Source: Akkermansiaceae bacterium (lineage in GTDB: Bacteria; Verrucomicrobiota; Verrucomicrobiia; Verrucomicrobiales; Akkermansiaceae). Taken from it: 64,000 bases of DNA. The DNA is taken from positions 86,792-150,791 of the forward strand of contig JANRFH010000030.1 in assembly GCA_030725745.1 (NCBI GenBank), written 5' to 3'. This document shows positions 25,644-35,075 of this stretch, piece after piece. The notes beneath the pieces are model-generated. The model was given only the letters and a program-made list of their open reading frames with translations, ran no database searches and was not told where the DNA came from. The number at the start of each line of letters is the position of its first letter. Within the stretch, counting starts at the first letter, position 1. A program made the position numbers and the translations under genes.

Positions 25644-27725
25644 TCAGCTGAAGTTCGGGAGATCTGAAAGAAGCGGGGTGGGATCTCCCCAGATGCGGAA
25701 GAGGCGATTTGTATAGCGATGGTCGAGGTATTCCGTGGCGATGAGCGCGCGGGTGCCGTCCTTTTCGACATCCCAGCCATCGGTAGTGCCGGATGCCTTC
25801 CAGCCACGCTCTAACAAAGAAGAAAGGATATCGTCGCGCGATACTCCACTGGTATCTGGAAAACGAAAATCTTGGTGCGCAGGGGCATCGGCTACGGGGA
25901 GAGAAAAGGACGGACATTTCACTCGATAGCTACGTTTCCAGGTGCGAAGGAGCGGCTGGAGGAAGCCCACTAGTCTCAGGAGATGCTCTGCGCAGGCATT
26001 TCCGAATTCGGAATCAATAGGGCGCAGCGGCAGCATGCGGTTGATGACGGACTGGTATCCCGCCTGCCCCATGGCGCCGTAATAGATGACCGAATCGTCG
26101 CCCGCACGAACCACCCCACCTCCGTAAACAAAACCTTTCCAGCGCGCCTCGCCATTTTTACCAAAGCGCTCCGGGTGCTTTCCTAACAAGATGCGCTCAG
26201 CCACACCGTAACCCATCTGCTGCTTGAGAAATGTCCGAATGGAAGGCCGCCGCCAATGCCAAACGAAGGCACCCGGCACAAAGGCTAGGTGGTATCCAGC
26301 ATCGCTCAGCCGCCAGCAGAAATCGACATCGTCCCCGGCGGTGCGGAAATCGGGATCGAAGCCGCCGATCTTTTCGAACGCATCTCGGCGCACGGCTATA
26401 TTACAGCCAGGGAGGTGCTCGGCCTCGGTGTCATCGAGAAGGACATGGCTCGGCGCACCGGGAGCGGAGCGAATTACCGCCTCCTCCAGCGTGCGGGCTG
26501 AGGGCGGTAAATTGGGGCCGCCTGCGGCTGCCGTTTCCGGATGATTGAACGCACGATCGAGCCGGGAAAGCCACTCGCGGTCTGGCTCGCAATCGTCGTC
26601 TGTGAAAACAAAGATATCTCCTGTGGCAGCGGCGGCTCCAATATTGCGGGCGGCGCTGAGCCCGGAAGACGGGATGGAAATGAGCCGCACATTGGGAAAT
26701 TCCCCAGAAACGATATCCTCGGTATCATCCGTGGAGCCGTCGCTGACGACGAAGGTCTCGTGCGGCGGAAAATCCATGGAGGCGATAGCACGGAGACAAC
26801 CGGCAATATTCGTCGCGCCATTGCGAGTGCAGACAATGACGGAATAACGCCGTACTGGGGCTGAGGGTGCGGGCGCTTTGAATCGCGATAGGGCAGCGAA
26901 CGCAGGCTTCTCTGCACCACTCCGATCCGTGATACCGAAATCCCAATCAGTCACTTCGCGGCCACCAGTTTGCCAGAGATCGCTCCATGAGAAGACGGTG
27001 AAGCCCGCAGTTTCCTCTCGGTGCGCAGTTTCCATCGCCCAGCCTAAAGTCTCCGCCTGTTTCAACGGGGAATTGCGCTGAGAATCCATACCGAACTCGG
27101 AAATAACTAGCGGCCTGTCTCCTGCAATGTTCTGCAGGCGGCGCAAGTAATCCGTGAACGGCTGCTGCTCTTCAAGATAGACATTGAAAGCAGAAAAATC
27201 CGCATTCGCCGGCTCTAGGAACTCGGTCGATGGGTAGTTCGCGTAGGCGAAGAGCAGATGCGGAGCGAGGCTGCGGCCAAGCGCGATCATTTCCTCCAGC
27301 GTCCGCCTCACGGCCACCGGCCCCATCCACCTGACGAGATCCGAGGGGATTTCATTTCCCACATACACCCCGCCGAGTGCTGGGTGGGAGGCATATTCAC
27401 GGAGAAATGCGGCGAGGCGGATGTGCGCGGAGGAAACTAAGGAGGGGTTGGAGAGGAAATCCTCGTTATATCTCCAATCAAGCCCGGCAAAAACAATCAG
27501 CCCGGCGCTTTCAGCAGCGTCGAGGATTTTCCGATCCGGCAGTTTGAATAGGCGGACACTGGTGAATCCGGCGCGGCGCATCCTCGCGAATTCGATGGCC
27601 GCAACAGGAGATTTTCCTACCGGGAATGGCCCGTAGGTGACGGCGCGCAGCCAATGCCTCTCCCCACCTGAAAGGAAAAACTTTCCGTCAGTGGTTATTA
27701 CAGGTTTTGGCACAATAGCGGGCAC
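25644..27725 (-). CDS. Fusion of GH-like (GH2/GH5-type) TIM barrel and GT2 glycosyltransferase
   Basis: N-terminal GGVYVGNEIPSD and PLVISEFGMDS (clan-A acid/base and nucleophile context); C-terminal SVIVCTRNGATNIAGCLRAI, FVVSDGSTDDTEDIV, FTDDDCEPDREWL. Confidence 0.8.
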   Translation of the reverse strand: MPAIVPKPVITTDGKFFLSGGERHWLRAVTYGPFPVGKSPVAAIEFARMRRAGFTSVRLFKLPDRKILDAAESAGLIVFAGLDWRYNEDFLSNPSLVSSAHIRLAAFLREYASHPALGGVYVGNEIPSDLVRWMGPVAVRRTLEEMIALGRSLAPHLLFAYANYPSTEFLEPANADFSAFNVYLEEQQPFTDYLRRLQNIAGDRPLVISEFGMDSQRNSPLKQAETLGWAMETAHREETAGFTVFSWSDLWQTGGREVTDWDFGITDRSGAEKPAFAALSRFKAPAPSAPVRRYSVIVCTRNGATNIAGCLRAIASMDFPPHETFVVSDGSTDDTEDIVSGEFPNVRLISIPSSGLSAARNIGAAAATGDIFVFTDDDCEPDREWLSRLDRAFNHPETAAAGGPNLPPSARTLEEAVIRSAPGAPSHVLLDDTEAEHLPGCNIAVRRDAFEKIGGFDPDFRTAGDDVDFCWRLSDAGYHLAFVPGAFVWHWRRPSIRTFLKQQMGYGVAERILLGKHPERFGKNGEARWKGFVYGGGVVRAGDDSVIYYGAMGQAGYQSVINRMLPLRPIDSEFGNACAEHLLRLVGFLQPLLRTWKRSYRVKCPSFSLPVADAPAHQDFRFPDTSGVSRDDILSSLLERGWKASGTTDGWDVEKDGTRALIATEYLDHRYTNRLFRIWGDPTPLLSDLPNFS

Positions 27726-27774
27726 GTGCGGAGCCTAGACGGAAGGCGACCCGTCTTGGAATTGAAATCAGTTC

Positions 27775-28746
27775 TTATACGGTGGCAGGCTCACAGATCG
27801 ACTCCGGAAGGACTGGAGCAAGTGGCGAAAGACCGAGTTTAGCCAGCAAGACCTGATCCTTTTCCACCGATGGGTTTTTCGCCGTGAGGAGCTTATCACC
27901 GTAGAAAATGGAATTCGCACCAGCGAAGAAACAGAGCGCCTGCGCCTCATCGGAGAGGCGGGTGCGGCCTGCGGAGAGACGGACTTTTGCCTTCGGGATC
28001 GCGATGCGTGTGACCGCGATCATGCGAACAATGTCGAAGGTATCCACCTGCGGGTTTTCCGCGAGCGGTGTGCCTGGCATAGGCATGAGCGAGTTGATCG
28101 GCACCGACTCTGGCTGTGGGTCAAAATTCGAGATGACTTCCAGCAGGCGGAGGCGGTCGGTGATCGTTTCTCCGAGGCCGAGGATACCGCCACAGCAAAC
28201 GGACATGCCTGCGTCCTGCACGTTTTGAATGGTGCGCAATCGATCCTCGTAAGTGTGTGAGGTGACGATGTTCGGATAGTGCTCCGGGGAAGTATCGAGG
28301 TTGTGATTGTAAGCAGTGACGCCCGCTGCCTTGAGGCGCTTGGCTTCTTCGGGGCCGAGTTCACCGAGGGTCACGCAGACCTCCATGCCGAGCTTGGAAA
28401 CATCTTGGATGATATCGATCACTTGCTCAAAGCGCTCGGTGCCACCGCGAACACCGCGCCAGGCAGCACCCATACAGAAACGCGTGGAGCCGGTTTCCGC
28501 AGCGACTTTTGCGCGCTCCATGACATCACATTTTGCCATCAGGCGCTCGGACTCGACACCGGATTTGTAGCGGGCGGATTGAGCACAGTAGGAGCAATCC
28601 TCGGAGCAGCCGCCGGTCTTGATGGAAAGAAGAGTGCAGAGCTGCACTTCGGGCTGATCCCAGTTTTCCTCATGCACCTGCCGTGACTTCTGGATGAGTT
28701 CGAAAAACGGCAGGTCGTGGAGTGATTGGAGTTCTGAAAGGGTCAT
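27775..28746 (-). CDS. bioB: Biotin synthase
   Basis: GGCSEDCSYCAQSARY; FCMGAAWRG; YNHNLDTSPEHY; PINSLMPMPGTPL; GANSIFYGDKLLT. Confidence 0.95.
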   Translation of the reverse strand: MTLSELQSLHDLPFFELIQKSRQVHEENWDQPEVQLCTLLSIKTGGCSEDCSYCAQSARYKSGVESERLMAKCDVMERAKVAAETGSTRFCMGAAWRGVRGGTERFEQVIDIIQDVSKLGMEVCVTLGELGPEEAKRLKAAGVTAYNHNLDTSPEHYPNIVTSHTYEDRLRTIQNVQDAGMSVCCGGILGLGETITDRLRLLEVISNFDPQPESVPINSLMPMPGTPLAENPQVDTFDIVRMIAVTRIAIPKAKVRLSAGRTRLSDEAQALCFFAGANSIFYGDKLLTAKNPSVEKDQVLLAKLGLSPLAPVLPESICEPATV

Positions 28747-28764
28747 AAGATAGTAGGTAAATAT

Positions 28765-28843
28765 GAAATGCTGAAAACTGAAACGCTGAAATTTTCGTGA
28801 AATACCGAAGAATCAATTTCAGCGTTTCAGTTTTCAGTATTTC
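28765..28843. repeat. Family-5 (GCTGAAA) inverted junction repeat
   Basis: Left gaaatgctgaaaactgaaacgctgaaatt; right aatttcagcgtttcagttttcagtatttc; 28/29 inverted-complementary. Confidence 0.85.
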
Positions 28844-28853
28844 AGCGTTTGTT

Positions 28854-29537
28854 TTATCGCGTCCAGCCGCCGTAGCCCTTTGGCATCTCGCCACGACCAA
28901 CCATGGTGTAGACGGTCTTGCCGTTAGCGCCTTCTAGCGGGAGGCCGAGCTTGCTTTTCCAAACTCCGGACATGGAGGAGCCAGTGTGGCAGCCCCAGGA
29001 TTTGCAGTAGGCGTTCTTGGCGAAAATTGAGGAGCTCAGCCTAGAAAGATGAGACTCATGTAAAGTAGCTGTGGAGACGGCCATGATCTCGTTGCCGTAA
29101 TCGAACATGAACGCGTGTTTGTTCGAGTGGCCGAAGTAGTCATAAGTCACAACCGAGCCGCGTGGGCGAGAGTTGTGTGCCGAGATGTATCCATCGGTGG
29201 ATGAGAACCAGATGAGTGTCGCGCCACGCTTCGAGGCCTGCTCGGCGATCCATGTGGTGTAGGGCTTTCCGTCCTCGCGGCCGCGCGTCTCATAACCCGG
29301 CTTGTAAACCAGCCAAACGAGCGGCGCATCCTTCCCGTAGGCCAAGCGGATTTCAGCCATGCGTAGAGTGGAAGCTCGCACGAAATTCGCCCACCAACGA
29401 TCATGCTGGTCTTCTGAAGTGCGGTAGTTTTCCCATTTTCTCAACGCCGGGCCGCCACAGACAATGACGTGCTCCGCAAGCGAAGCTTGGGTGAGAAGGA
29501 AAAGTGAAACGAGAGCGGCCTTGAGCAAGCGTGGCAT
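28854..29537 (-). CDS. Secreted hypothetical protein
   Basis: 227 aa, signal peptide MPRLLKAALVSLFLLTQASLA. Confidence 0.6.
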   Translation of the reverse strand: MPRLLKAALVSLFLLTQASLAEHVIVCGGPALRKWENYRTSEDQHDRWWANFVRASTLRMAEIRLAYGKDAPLVWLVYKPGYETRGREDGKPYTTWIAEQASKRGATLIWFSSTDGYISAHNSRPRGSVVTYDYFGHSNKHAFMFDYGNEIMAVSTATLHESHLSRLSSSIFAKNAYCKSWGCHTGSSMSGVWKSKLGLPLEGANGKTVYTMVGRGEMPKGYGGWTR

Positions 29538-29585
29538 GGGAATATCTAATCTTGGAGCCGAACGGCGGTCAATGGGGAAGACGGA

Positions 29586-29927
29586 TTAGCGGTTTGGATC
29601 GAAACGGAGGACGCGCTCGCCTTCGCGGTAATAATTTAGTCTGTCGCGCGCCTGAACTTCGAGATAGGCAGTGTCCTCTCGCAGTGCCTGGAGCTTAATT
29701 TCATTGTGTTCCTTTTCGTCAATCGTCTCCTGCTCGCGCTCCTGCGTCATGCGCAGCTTCACTTGTAGCTCTTCGAGTTTCCGCTTCTGCGGAATGGCGG
29801 TCGCCGTGATGAGTAGCCCGAAGGCAACGGCCATGGACACGTAAAGGAGACGGTTCATGCCTTTGATGAAACGCGTCGCACCCTCCATGCGGGCGATTTT
29901 TTCAGCGGTGAACTTCTTCCTAGCCAT
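29586..29927 (-). CDS. FtsB/DivIC-like septum formation protein
   Basis: 113 aa, one TM plus coiled coil, ARDRLNYYREGERVLRF C-terminus. Confidence 0.6.
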   Translation of the reverse strand: MARKKFTAEKIARMEGATRFIKGMNRLLYVSMAVAFGLLITATAIPQKRKLEELQVKLRMTQEREQETIDEKEHNEIKLQALREDTAYLEVQARDRLNYYREGERVLRFDPNR

Positions 29928-30062
29928 AATCTAATGGCTATTTAAGGCTATTGATTAGTAAAATGTCAAGAAATCCAAAGCAAATTGCCGGTGGCTTAAG
30001 GATTGCATGAAAGAAGGAACCGACTATTTTCCGCGCCCGGCTTGTCGCCGGGTTCTCTGAAA

Positions 30063-31061
30063 ATGAAATCACCTCATGTAGCGATAGTCGGGGCGACGGG
30101 TGCCGTCGGCGTGGAAATGCTCCTTTGCCTGGAACAGCGGAACTTTCCCTTATCAAAGCTCACCCTGCTCGCCTCCGCACGCTCCGCCGGGAAGACTATG
30201 AAATTCCGCGGCGAGGACATCGTCGTAAAAGAGCTGACCCATGATTGCTTCGAGGGCATCGACATCGCACTCTTCAGTGCAGGCGGCGGGATTTCCCTCG
30301 AATTCGCCCCTAGCGCAGCCGCCGCCGGTGCGGTGGTGATCGACAACTCTTCCGCTTTCCGCATGGACGAGGGCGTGCCTCTCGTTGTCCCGGAAATCAA
30401 CCCCGAAGCCGCGAAAAACCACCCGAAGGGCATCATCGCAAATCCGAATTGCACCACGATCATCTCCCTGATGGCGCTCGCGCCCCTGCATGAAAAATTT
30501 GGCCTCAAATCCGTCATCGCCTCCACTTATCAAGCGGTTTCAGGATCTGGCGCACAGGGCATCATCGAGCTCGAGGAGCAAATGCAAGCGCTCGCCAACG
30601 GCCAGCCGGTTTCGCTAAAAGTCTATCCCCGCCAGATCGCGTTCAACGTGATCCCGCAGGTCGATGCTTTCACTGACAACGGCTACACCAAGGAAGAGCT
30701 CAAGATGCTCCATGAAGGTCGGAAAATCATGAACCTTCCCGATCTCAGGGTTTCCTGCACCTGCGTTCGCGTGCCGGTCTTCCGGTCGCATTCAGTTTCA
30801 ATCACCGCGCAGTTCGAAAGACCCGTCGATGTGGAAACCGCCCGCGCCACCTACGCCTCCAAGCCCGGTGTGCAGATCGTCGATGATCCGGCGAACAAGG
30901 TCTTCCCCGTGCCTCTCGACACCACTGGGAAGGACGACTGCCTCGTCGGACGCGTCCGCAAAAACCTCGTATTCGACAACGCCCTAGATCTCTGGGTCGT
31001 CGGCGATCAGGTGCGCAAGGGCGCCGCCCTCAATGCGGTTCAGATTGCGGAAATCCTTTGA
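30063..31061 (+). CDS. asd: Aspartate-semialdehyde dehydrogenase
   Basis: HVAIVGATGAVGVEMLLCLEQRNFP; NPNCTTI; STYQAVSGSGAQGI; DLRVSCTCVRVPVFRSHS. Start at 30063. Confidence 0.93.
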   Translation: MKSPHVAIVGATGAVGVEMLLCLEQRNFPLSKLTLLASARSAGKTMKFRGEDIVVKELTHDCFEGIDIALFSAGGGISLEFAPSAAAAGAVVIDNSSAFRMDEGVPLVVPEINPEAAKNHPKGIIANPNCTTIISLMALAPLHEKFGLKSVIASTYQAVSGSGAQGIIELEEQMQALANGQPVSLKVYPRQIAFNVIPQVDAFTDNGYTKEELKMLHEGRKIMNLPDLRVSCTCVRVPVFRSHSVSITAQFERPVDVETARATYASKPGVQIVDDPANKVFPVPLDTTGKDDCLVGRVRKNLVFDNALDLWVVGDQVRKGAALNAVQIAEIL

Positions 31062-31467
<406 letters not shown>

Positions 31468-31469
<2 letters not shown>

Positions 31470-31550
31470 AAACTTTAAACTCTAAACTTTAAACCTCAAG
31501 GAAGAGGCCATTCGTAAAGTTGGAGTTTAAAGTTTAAAACTTAAAGTTTC
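31468..31550. repeat. Family-1 junction repeat, copy B (inverted pair)
   Basis: Left gaaaacttt-aaactct-aaacttt-aaacctc-aaggaagag; right inverted gagttta-aagttta-aaactta-aagtttc. Spans stop to ATG at 31552. Confidence 0.85.
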
Positions 31551-31551
31551 C

Positions 31552-32211
31552 ATGATCACCGCACGCTTTTTTCATCTCTTCACCGGCATCTTCGCGTCTG
31601 CAGTATCCTGCCACCCCCAGCCCGCGACCCCGCGCTACCAACGTGTCGTCATGGTTCACGGGATTTTCGAGGATGGAAAAGCGTTCAACTCCCTAAAGTC
31701 CCGTCTCGAAAACCACGGCATTAAGTGCTACGTCCCAAAGCTAACTCCAGCCGATGGAAGAGGAGGCCTCGACAAACTCGCCGAAAACCTCAAGCAGGAC
31801 ATCGATAAGGAATTCGGCGAGACAGATCACATTGCCCTCGTCGCCTTCAGCATGGGTGGCCTTGTCTCTCGCTACTATTTACAGAAACTAGGTGGAGCAG
31901 ACCGCTGCGATGCATTTGTCACCATCTCCAGCCCTCACCACGGCACCAAAGTCGCCTACACTTATCCCAGCAAAGGCGCACAACAGATGCGCCCCGGCAG
32001 CCCTTTCCTCCAAGATCTTGAGGAAACGGAAGACACCCTCGGTGACATGCCCATCGTGTCCTACCGCACCCCCATGGATCTCATCATCCTTCCCACCAAC
32101 TCTTCCGTATGGGAGCGCGCAGAAAACTACTCCTACACCGTCGCCCTTCACCCTCTAATGCTCCATACCAGATCCGTCCTCGACGATATCGAACGGCGCT
32201 TCACGAAATGA
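31552..32211 (+). CDS. Alpha/beta hydrolase (lipase-like), exported
   Basis: RVVMVHGIFEDGKAF; IALVAFSMGGLVSRYYLQKL. Confidence 0.8.
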   Translation: MITARFFHLFTGIFASAVSCHPQPATPRYQRVVMVHGIFEDGKAFNSLKSRLENHGIKCYVPKLTPADGRGGLDKLAENLKQDIDKEFGETDHIALVAFSMGGLVSRYYLQKLGGADRCDAFVTISSPHHGTKVAYTYPSKGAQQMRPGSPFLQDLEETEDTLGDMPIVSYRTPMDLIILPTNSSVWERAENYSYTVALHPLMLHTRSVLDDIERRFTK

Positions 32212-32259
32212 GGCTCCCGTTTCCTTGAAGTCCTTGGAGAAACGGCTAGCCTCCGGAGT

Positions 32260-33069
32260 ATGAACGTATCCCACCTGGCCCTCGGCTTCGCCGTCCTTCT
32301 CTCCGCCTGCGCACCCGGCAACCCGCCCGCAGGAAATGTCCCGGCCTCAAACCTCTCCGCATCGCAGAAAGCCACCATCGGCCGTAAGATCTGGCAAAAC
32401 GAATCCGGCGGCAGCATTGATGGACTCACCGCATGGAATGCTGGCGAAGAATTCCCCTCTCTCGGCATAGGCCACTTCATCTGGTATCCCGTCGGCTTCA
32501 ACGGCCGCTTCGAGGAATCTTGGCCTTCGTTCGCGAAATTCGCGAAAAATAACGGCGCGAATCCACCCGCCATTGCCATGCAGCGCCACAGCCCGTGGAA
32601 CAGCCGTGCGGAATTCCAGTCGCAGTTCAGTTCGGCTGAAATGAAATCCCTACGCACCTGGCTCGCGGCAAACGTCACAATCCAGACAGATTTCATCATC
32701 GCCCGGTCTCGCGCTGCACTGCCGAAAATGCTCGCCGCAGCCCCTGCCTCCGAGCGCGCAAAGATCCAATCGAACTACCAGAAAGTCTCCACCACCACAC
32801 AGGGCACCTACGCCCTTATCGACTACGTGAATTTCAAAGGCGAAGGAACCAGCGCTTCCGAAAAATACAACGGCCAAGGCTGGGGGCTCCTCCAAGTCCT
32901 CGGCGGGATGAACAACGTCCATTCCGGCGCAGCGGCCGCCACGGAATTCGCCGCCTCCGCCAAACGCGTGCTCTCCCGCCGTATCGCAAACGCTCCCGCT
33001 GCCCGCAACGAAGGCAAATGGCTTCCCGGCTGGCACAATCGCTGCGATACTTACGGCAGGCCAATGTAA
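32260..33069 (+). CDS. Lipoprotein of unknown function, possibly lysozyme-like
   Basis: Lipobox LLSAC; IGRKIWQNESGGSIDGLTAWNAGEEFPSLGIGHFIWYP. Confidence 0.6.
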   Translation: MNVSHLALGFAVLLSACAPGNPPAGNVPASNLSASQKATIGRKIWQNESGGSIDGLTAWNAGEEFPSLGIGHFIWYPVGFNGRFEESWPSFAKFAKNNGANPPAIAMQRHSPWNSRAEFQSQFSSAEMKSLRTWLAANVTIQTDFIIARSRAALPKMLAAAPASERAKIQSNYQKVSTTTQGTYALIDYVNFKGEGTSASEKYNGQGWGLLQVLGGMNNVHSGAAAATEFAASAKRVLSRRIANAPAARNEGKWLPGWHNRCDTYGRPM

Positions 33070-33076
33070 ACGGAAA

Positions 33077-33108
33077 GGGCTCCCCAGGATTTGCATCCCA
33101 AGGAGCCC
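33077..33108. terminator. Candidate hairpin between convergent genes
   Basis: GGGCTCC...GGAGCCC; weak T-tract. Confidence 0.4.
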
Positions 33109-33137
33109 GACCAGACACAAGATACACGTCAGATCAT

Positions 33138-33482
33138 TTAGCGGCCAAAGCGGAATTGCACACTCGCTCCAGAGCTACGGTGATTATCATAGCCGCGGCT
33201 CTGATAGCCACGGTTGTCATAATTACTACCGCAGCTGCTACCCCGGCTCTGATGACTCGGAGCAGACACTGTGCGGTATCCCCAACGTGGATTTCCGCAG
33301 TGGTCATAGCCGATGAAATATTTCTGAGTATAGACCGGACGACCGTAGCGGTAGCCACTCACATAGATCGTGCTTGCGGGCTGGCTGTATCCGCGTCCGT
33401 CTCCAGGGCGGGCATCGGCGTTAACGCTAGTGCCCACGAAAGCGAAGGCGGTGATGGCAATTGCAGTGAATAGTTTTTTCAT
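33138..33482 (-). CDS. Secreted Arg/Tyr/Ser/Gly-rich hypothetical protein
   Basis: 114 aa, signal peptide MKKLFTAIAITAFAFVGTSVNA. Confidence 0.6.
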   Translation of the reverse strand: MKKLFTAIAITAFAFVGTSVNADARPGDGRGYSQPASTIYVSGYRYGRPVYTQKYFIGYDHCGNPRWGYRTVSAPSHQSRGSSCGSNYDNRGYQSRGYDNHRSSGASVQFRFGR

Positions 33483-33579
33483 AGTTTTGGTAATTTTTGG
33501 TTACGCAGGCTATGACCTCGCTAACTGAAAATTTATTCACCCCTCTGCGAAAAAAATTCGAACCGCCCACTCCATGAAA

Positions 33580-33651
33580 TGCTCCCGACAGGAATCGAAC
33601 CTGTATCTAAGGTTTAGGAAACCCTTGTTCTATCCGTTGAACTACGGGAGC
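33580..33651 (-). tRNA. tRNA-Arg(CCT)
   Basis: GCTCCCG TA GTTC AACGGATA GAAC A AGGGT TTCCTAA ACCTT AGAT ACAGG TTCGATT CCTGT CGGGAGC A; anticodon CCT; 3' CCA not encoded. Confidence 0.93.
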
Positions 33652-33734
33652 TTCGCGGGAAGGATTTGATAGGTGCTCCTAGTATGATGTGCAAGCCATT
33701 AGCACTAACCGTAATCGGTCGATTCCCGGAAAAA

Positions 33735-35006
33735 TCATCCAAGCAGACCGACCACGAGAATTAGTTCCAGCACTGCAAGAGCTTGCTTCTCCTCTTTGCT
33801 TATCTTGGAACCAAAACCTAGGAATCCTCCCGATGCCGATGCAATAGCCTTGCCCAGTAGCAACAAGCCCTTGGCGACCACTACAGCATCCTCCTTAGGA
33901 ATTTTTCCGGATTTCAAAAGATCCGCGAGACCCAAAAGCTGATCCTGTGGAGAGCGACCATCAGCAACGATTTCCTGAATAAAGGACTCAAAGTTCTGTT
34001 GCGCGATTCCGAGGATCTTCGAGAGAATAGATGAAGGAAGCGATTCATGGTTTTCCAGAATACTGCCGAAAGCCTTGATTTCCTTGGCGTCCACTTTCCC
34101 GTCTGCAGCAGCCACAAGAATAAAGACGAGGCAGGGCGCTTTGGCCAAAGTAGCCCAATCCTCCCCGGTCAATCCCGCTTCCTCTTCCGGCATTGCTTTC
34201 AATGAATCGACGAGTTCGGTCTCCAACGAAAAGTCGATGGCCGGAACATATTTAAGCACACCGAGATCTTCCACCCTTTCGCCCAAACATGCAAAAAAGT
34301 GTGATGCAGGTATTGGCTCATCAACCACCGCACCGTTCTGCCCCTGTGTCGAAATCAATGTGGCTTGAGCAGAGATCAACGACGGAATCTGCGCGTAATT
34401 GGAAACTATGTATTCCTTCCCGTCCTTGGAAGTCATCATCAAACTCGCAACGAAGGCATCTTCATAATTTGCCATCCTTGCCGAAAGTTTTCCCTTCAGG
34501 GCGACCGCTCCTTCCACAGCGTCTTCGGGTGTGATCTGCAAGTGGATCATACCACCCACCGGAAGAGTGATTCCTTCATTCTTGTTCACTGAAGCGATCA
34601 AAGCGGACCATTCAAAATCCTGATGGATCTGAGTGACTTCATGGATCTGTGCGTCCGTCAGATCCAAATCCCTCTCCTCCTCGTCGGTTGCGACAGCTCC
34701 ATGCGCAACACCCATCCGCATTAACTCCCAAGCAAAAGCATAATCCATATCGGAACAACCGGTAGGGAGACTCAGGCTAGTTTCTCCGCCTTCATTCCGC
34801 ACGGTAATACCACGTATACCCCCTTTCGGGTGAAGCCAAAGCTCATCCTCCCTATCAAATCCCTCGTGTAGCTCAGCAAGCTGATATCCCATTCCTGAAA
34901 TACGCAGGCTCCCGCCACTTTCGTTTTCCACAAATTTCGATTCGATCTCGTCGAGCCATGCCGAACGATCAAATCCACTTCCTTTCAGATAAAGACTGTA
35001 TCCCAT
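33735..35006 (-). CDS. Hypothetical protein with C-terminal TerB-like helical domain
   Basis: 423 aa; LVFILVAAADGKVDAKEIKAFGSILE resembles TerB-like domains. Confidence 0.55.
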   Translation of the reverse strand: MGYSLYLKGSGFDRSAWLDEIESKFVENESGGSLRISGMGYQLAELHEGFDREDELWLHPKGGIRGITVRNEGGETSLSLPTGCSDMDYAFAWELMRMGVAHGAVATDEEERDLDLTDAQIHEVTQIHQDFEWSALIASVNKNEGITLPVGGMIHLQITPEDAVEGAVALKGKLSARMANYEDAFVASLMMTSKDGKEYIVSNYAQIPSLISAQATLISTQGQNGAVVDEPIPASHFFACLGERVEDLGVLKYVPAIDFSLETELVDSLKAMPEEEAGLTGEDWATLAKAPCLVFILVAAADGKVDAKEIKAFGSILENHESLPSSILSKILGIAQQNFESFIQEIVADGRSPQDQLLGLADLLKSGKIPKEDAVVVAKGLLLLGKAIASASGGFLGFGSKISKEEKQALAVLELILVVGLLG

Positions 35007-35075
35007 AATTTCTTTAATATCTTAGGCCGAAAAATCATTAGAATACGCCTTCGGGTCAATACAATTGATCCATCA

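Noticed and set aside
27735-27754. Hairpin AGACGG...CCGTCT downstream of bioB
   Set aside because: Short stem, no T-tract; could be chance, so not called as a terminator.
32520-32565. CGCGAAATTCGCGAAAAATAACGGCGCGAAT resembling family-2 junction repeat
   Set aside because: Lies inside a lipoprotein coding region, lacks the 10-nt phase and inverted partner; likely coincidental codon usage (FAKFAKN).
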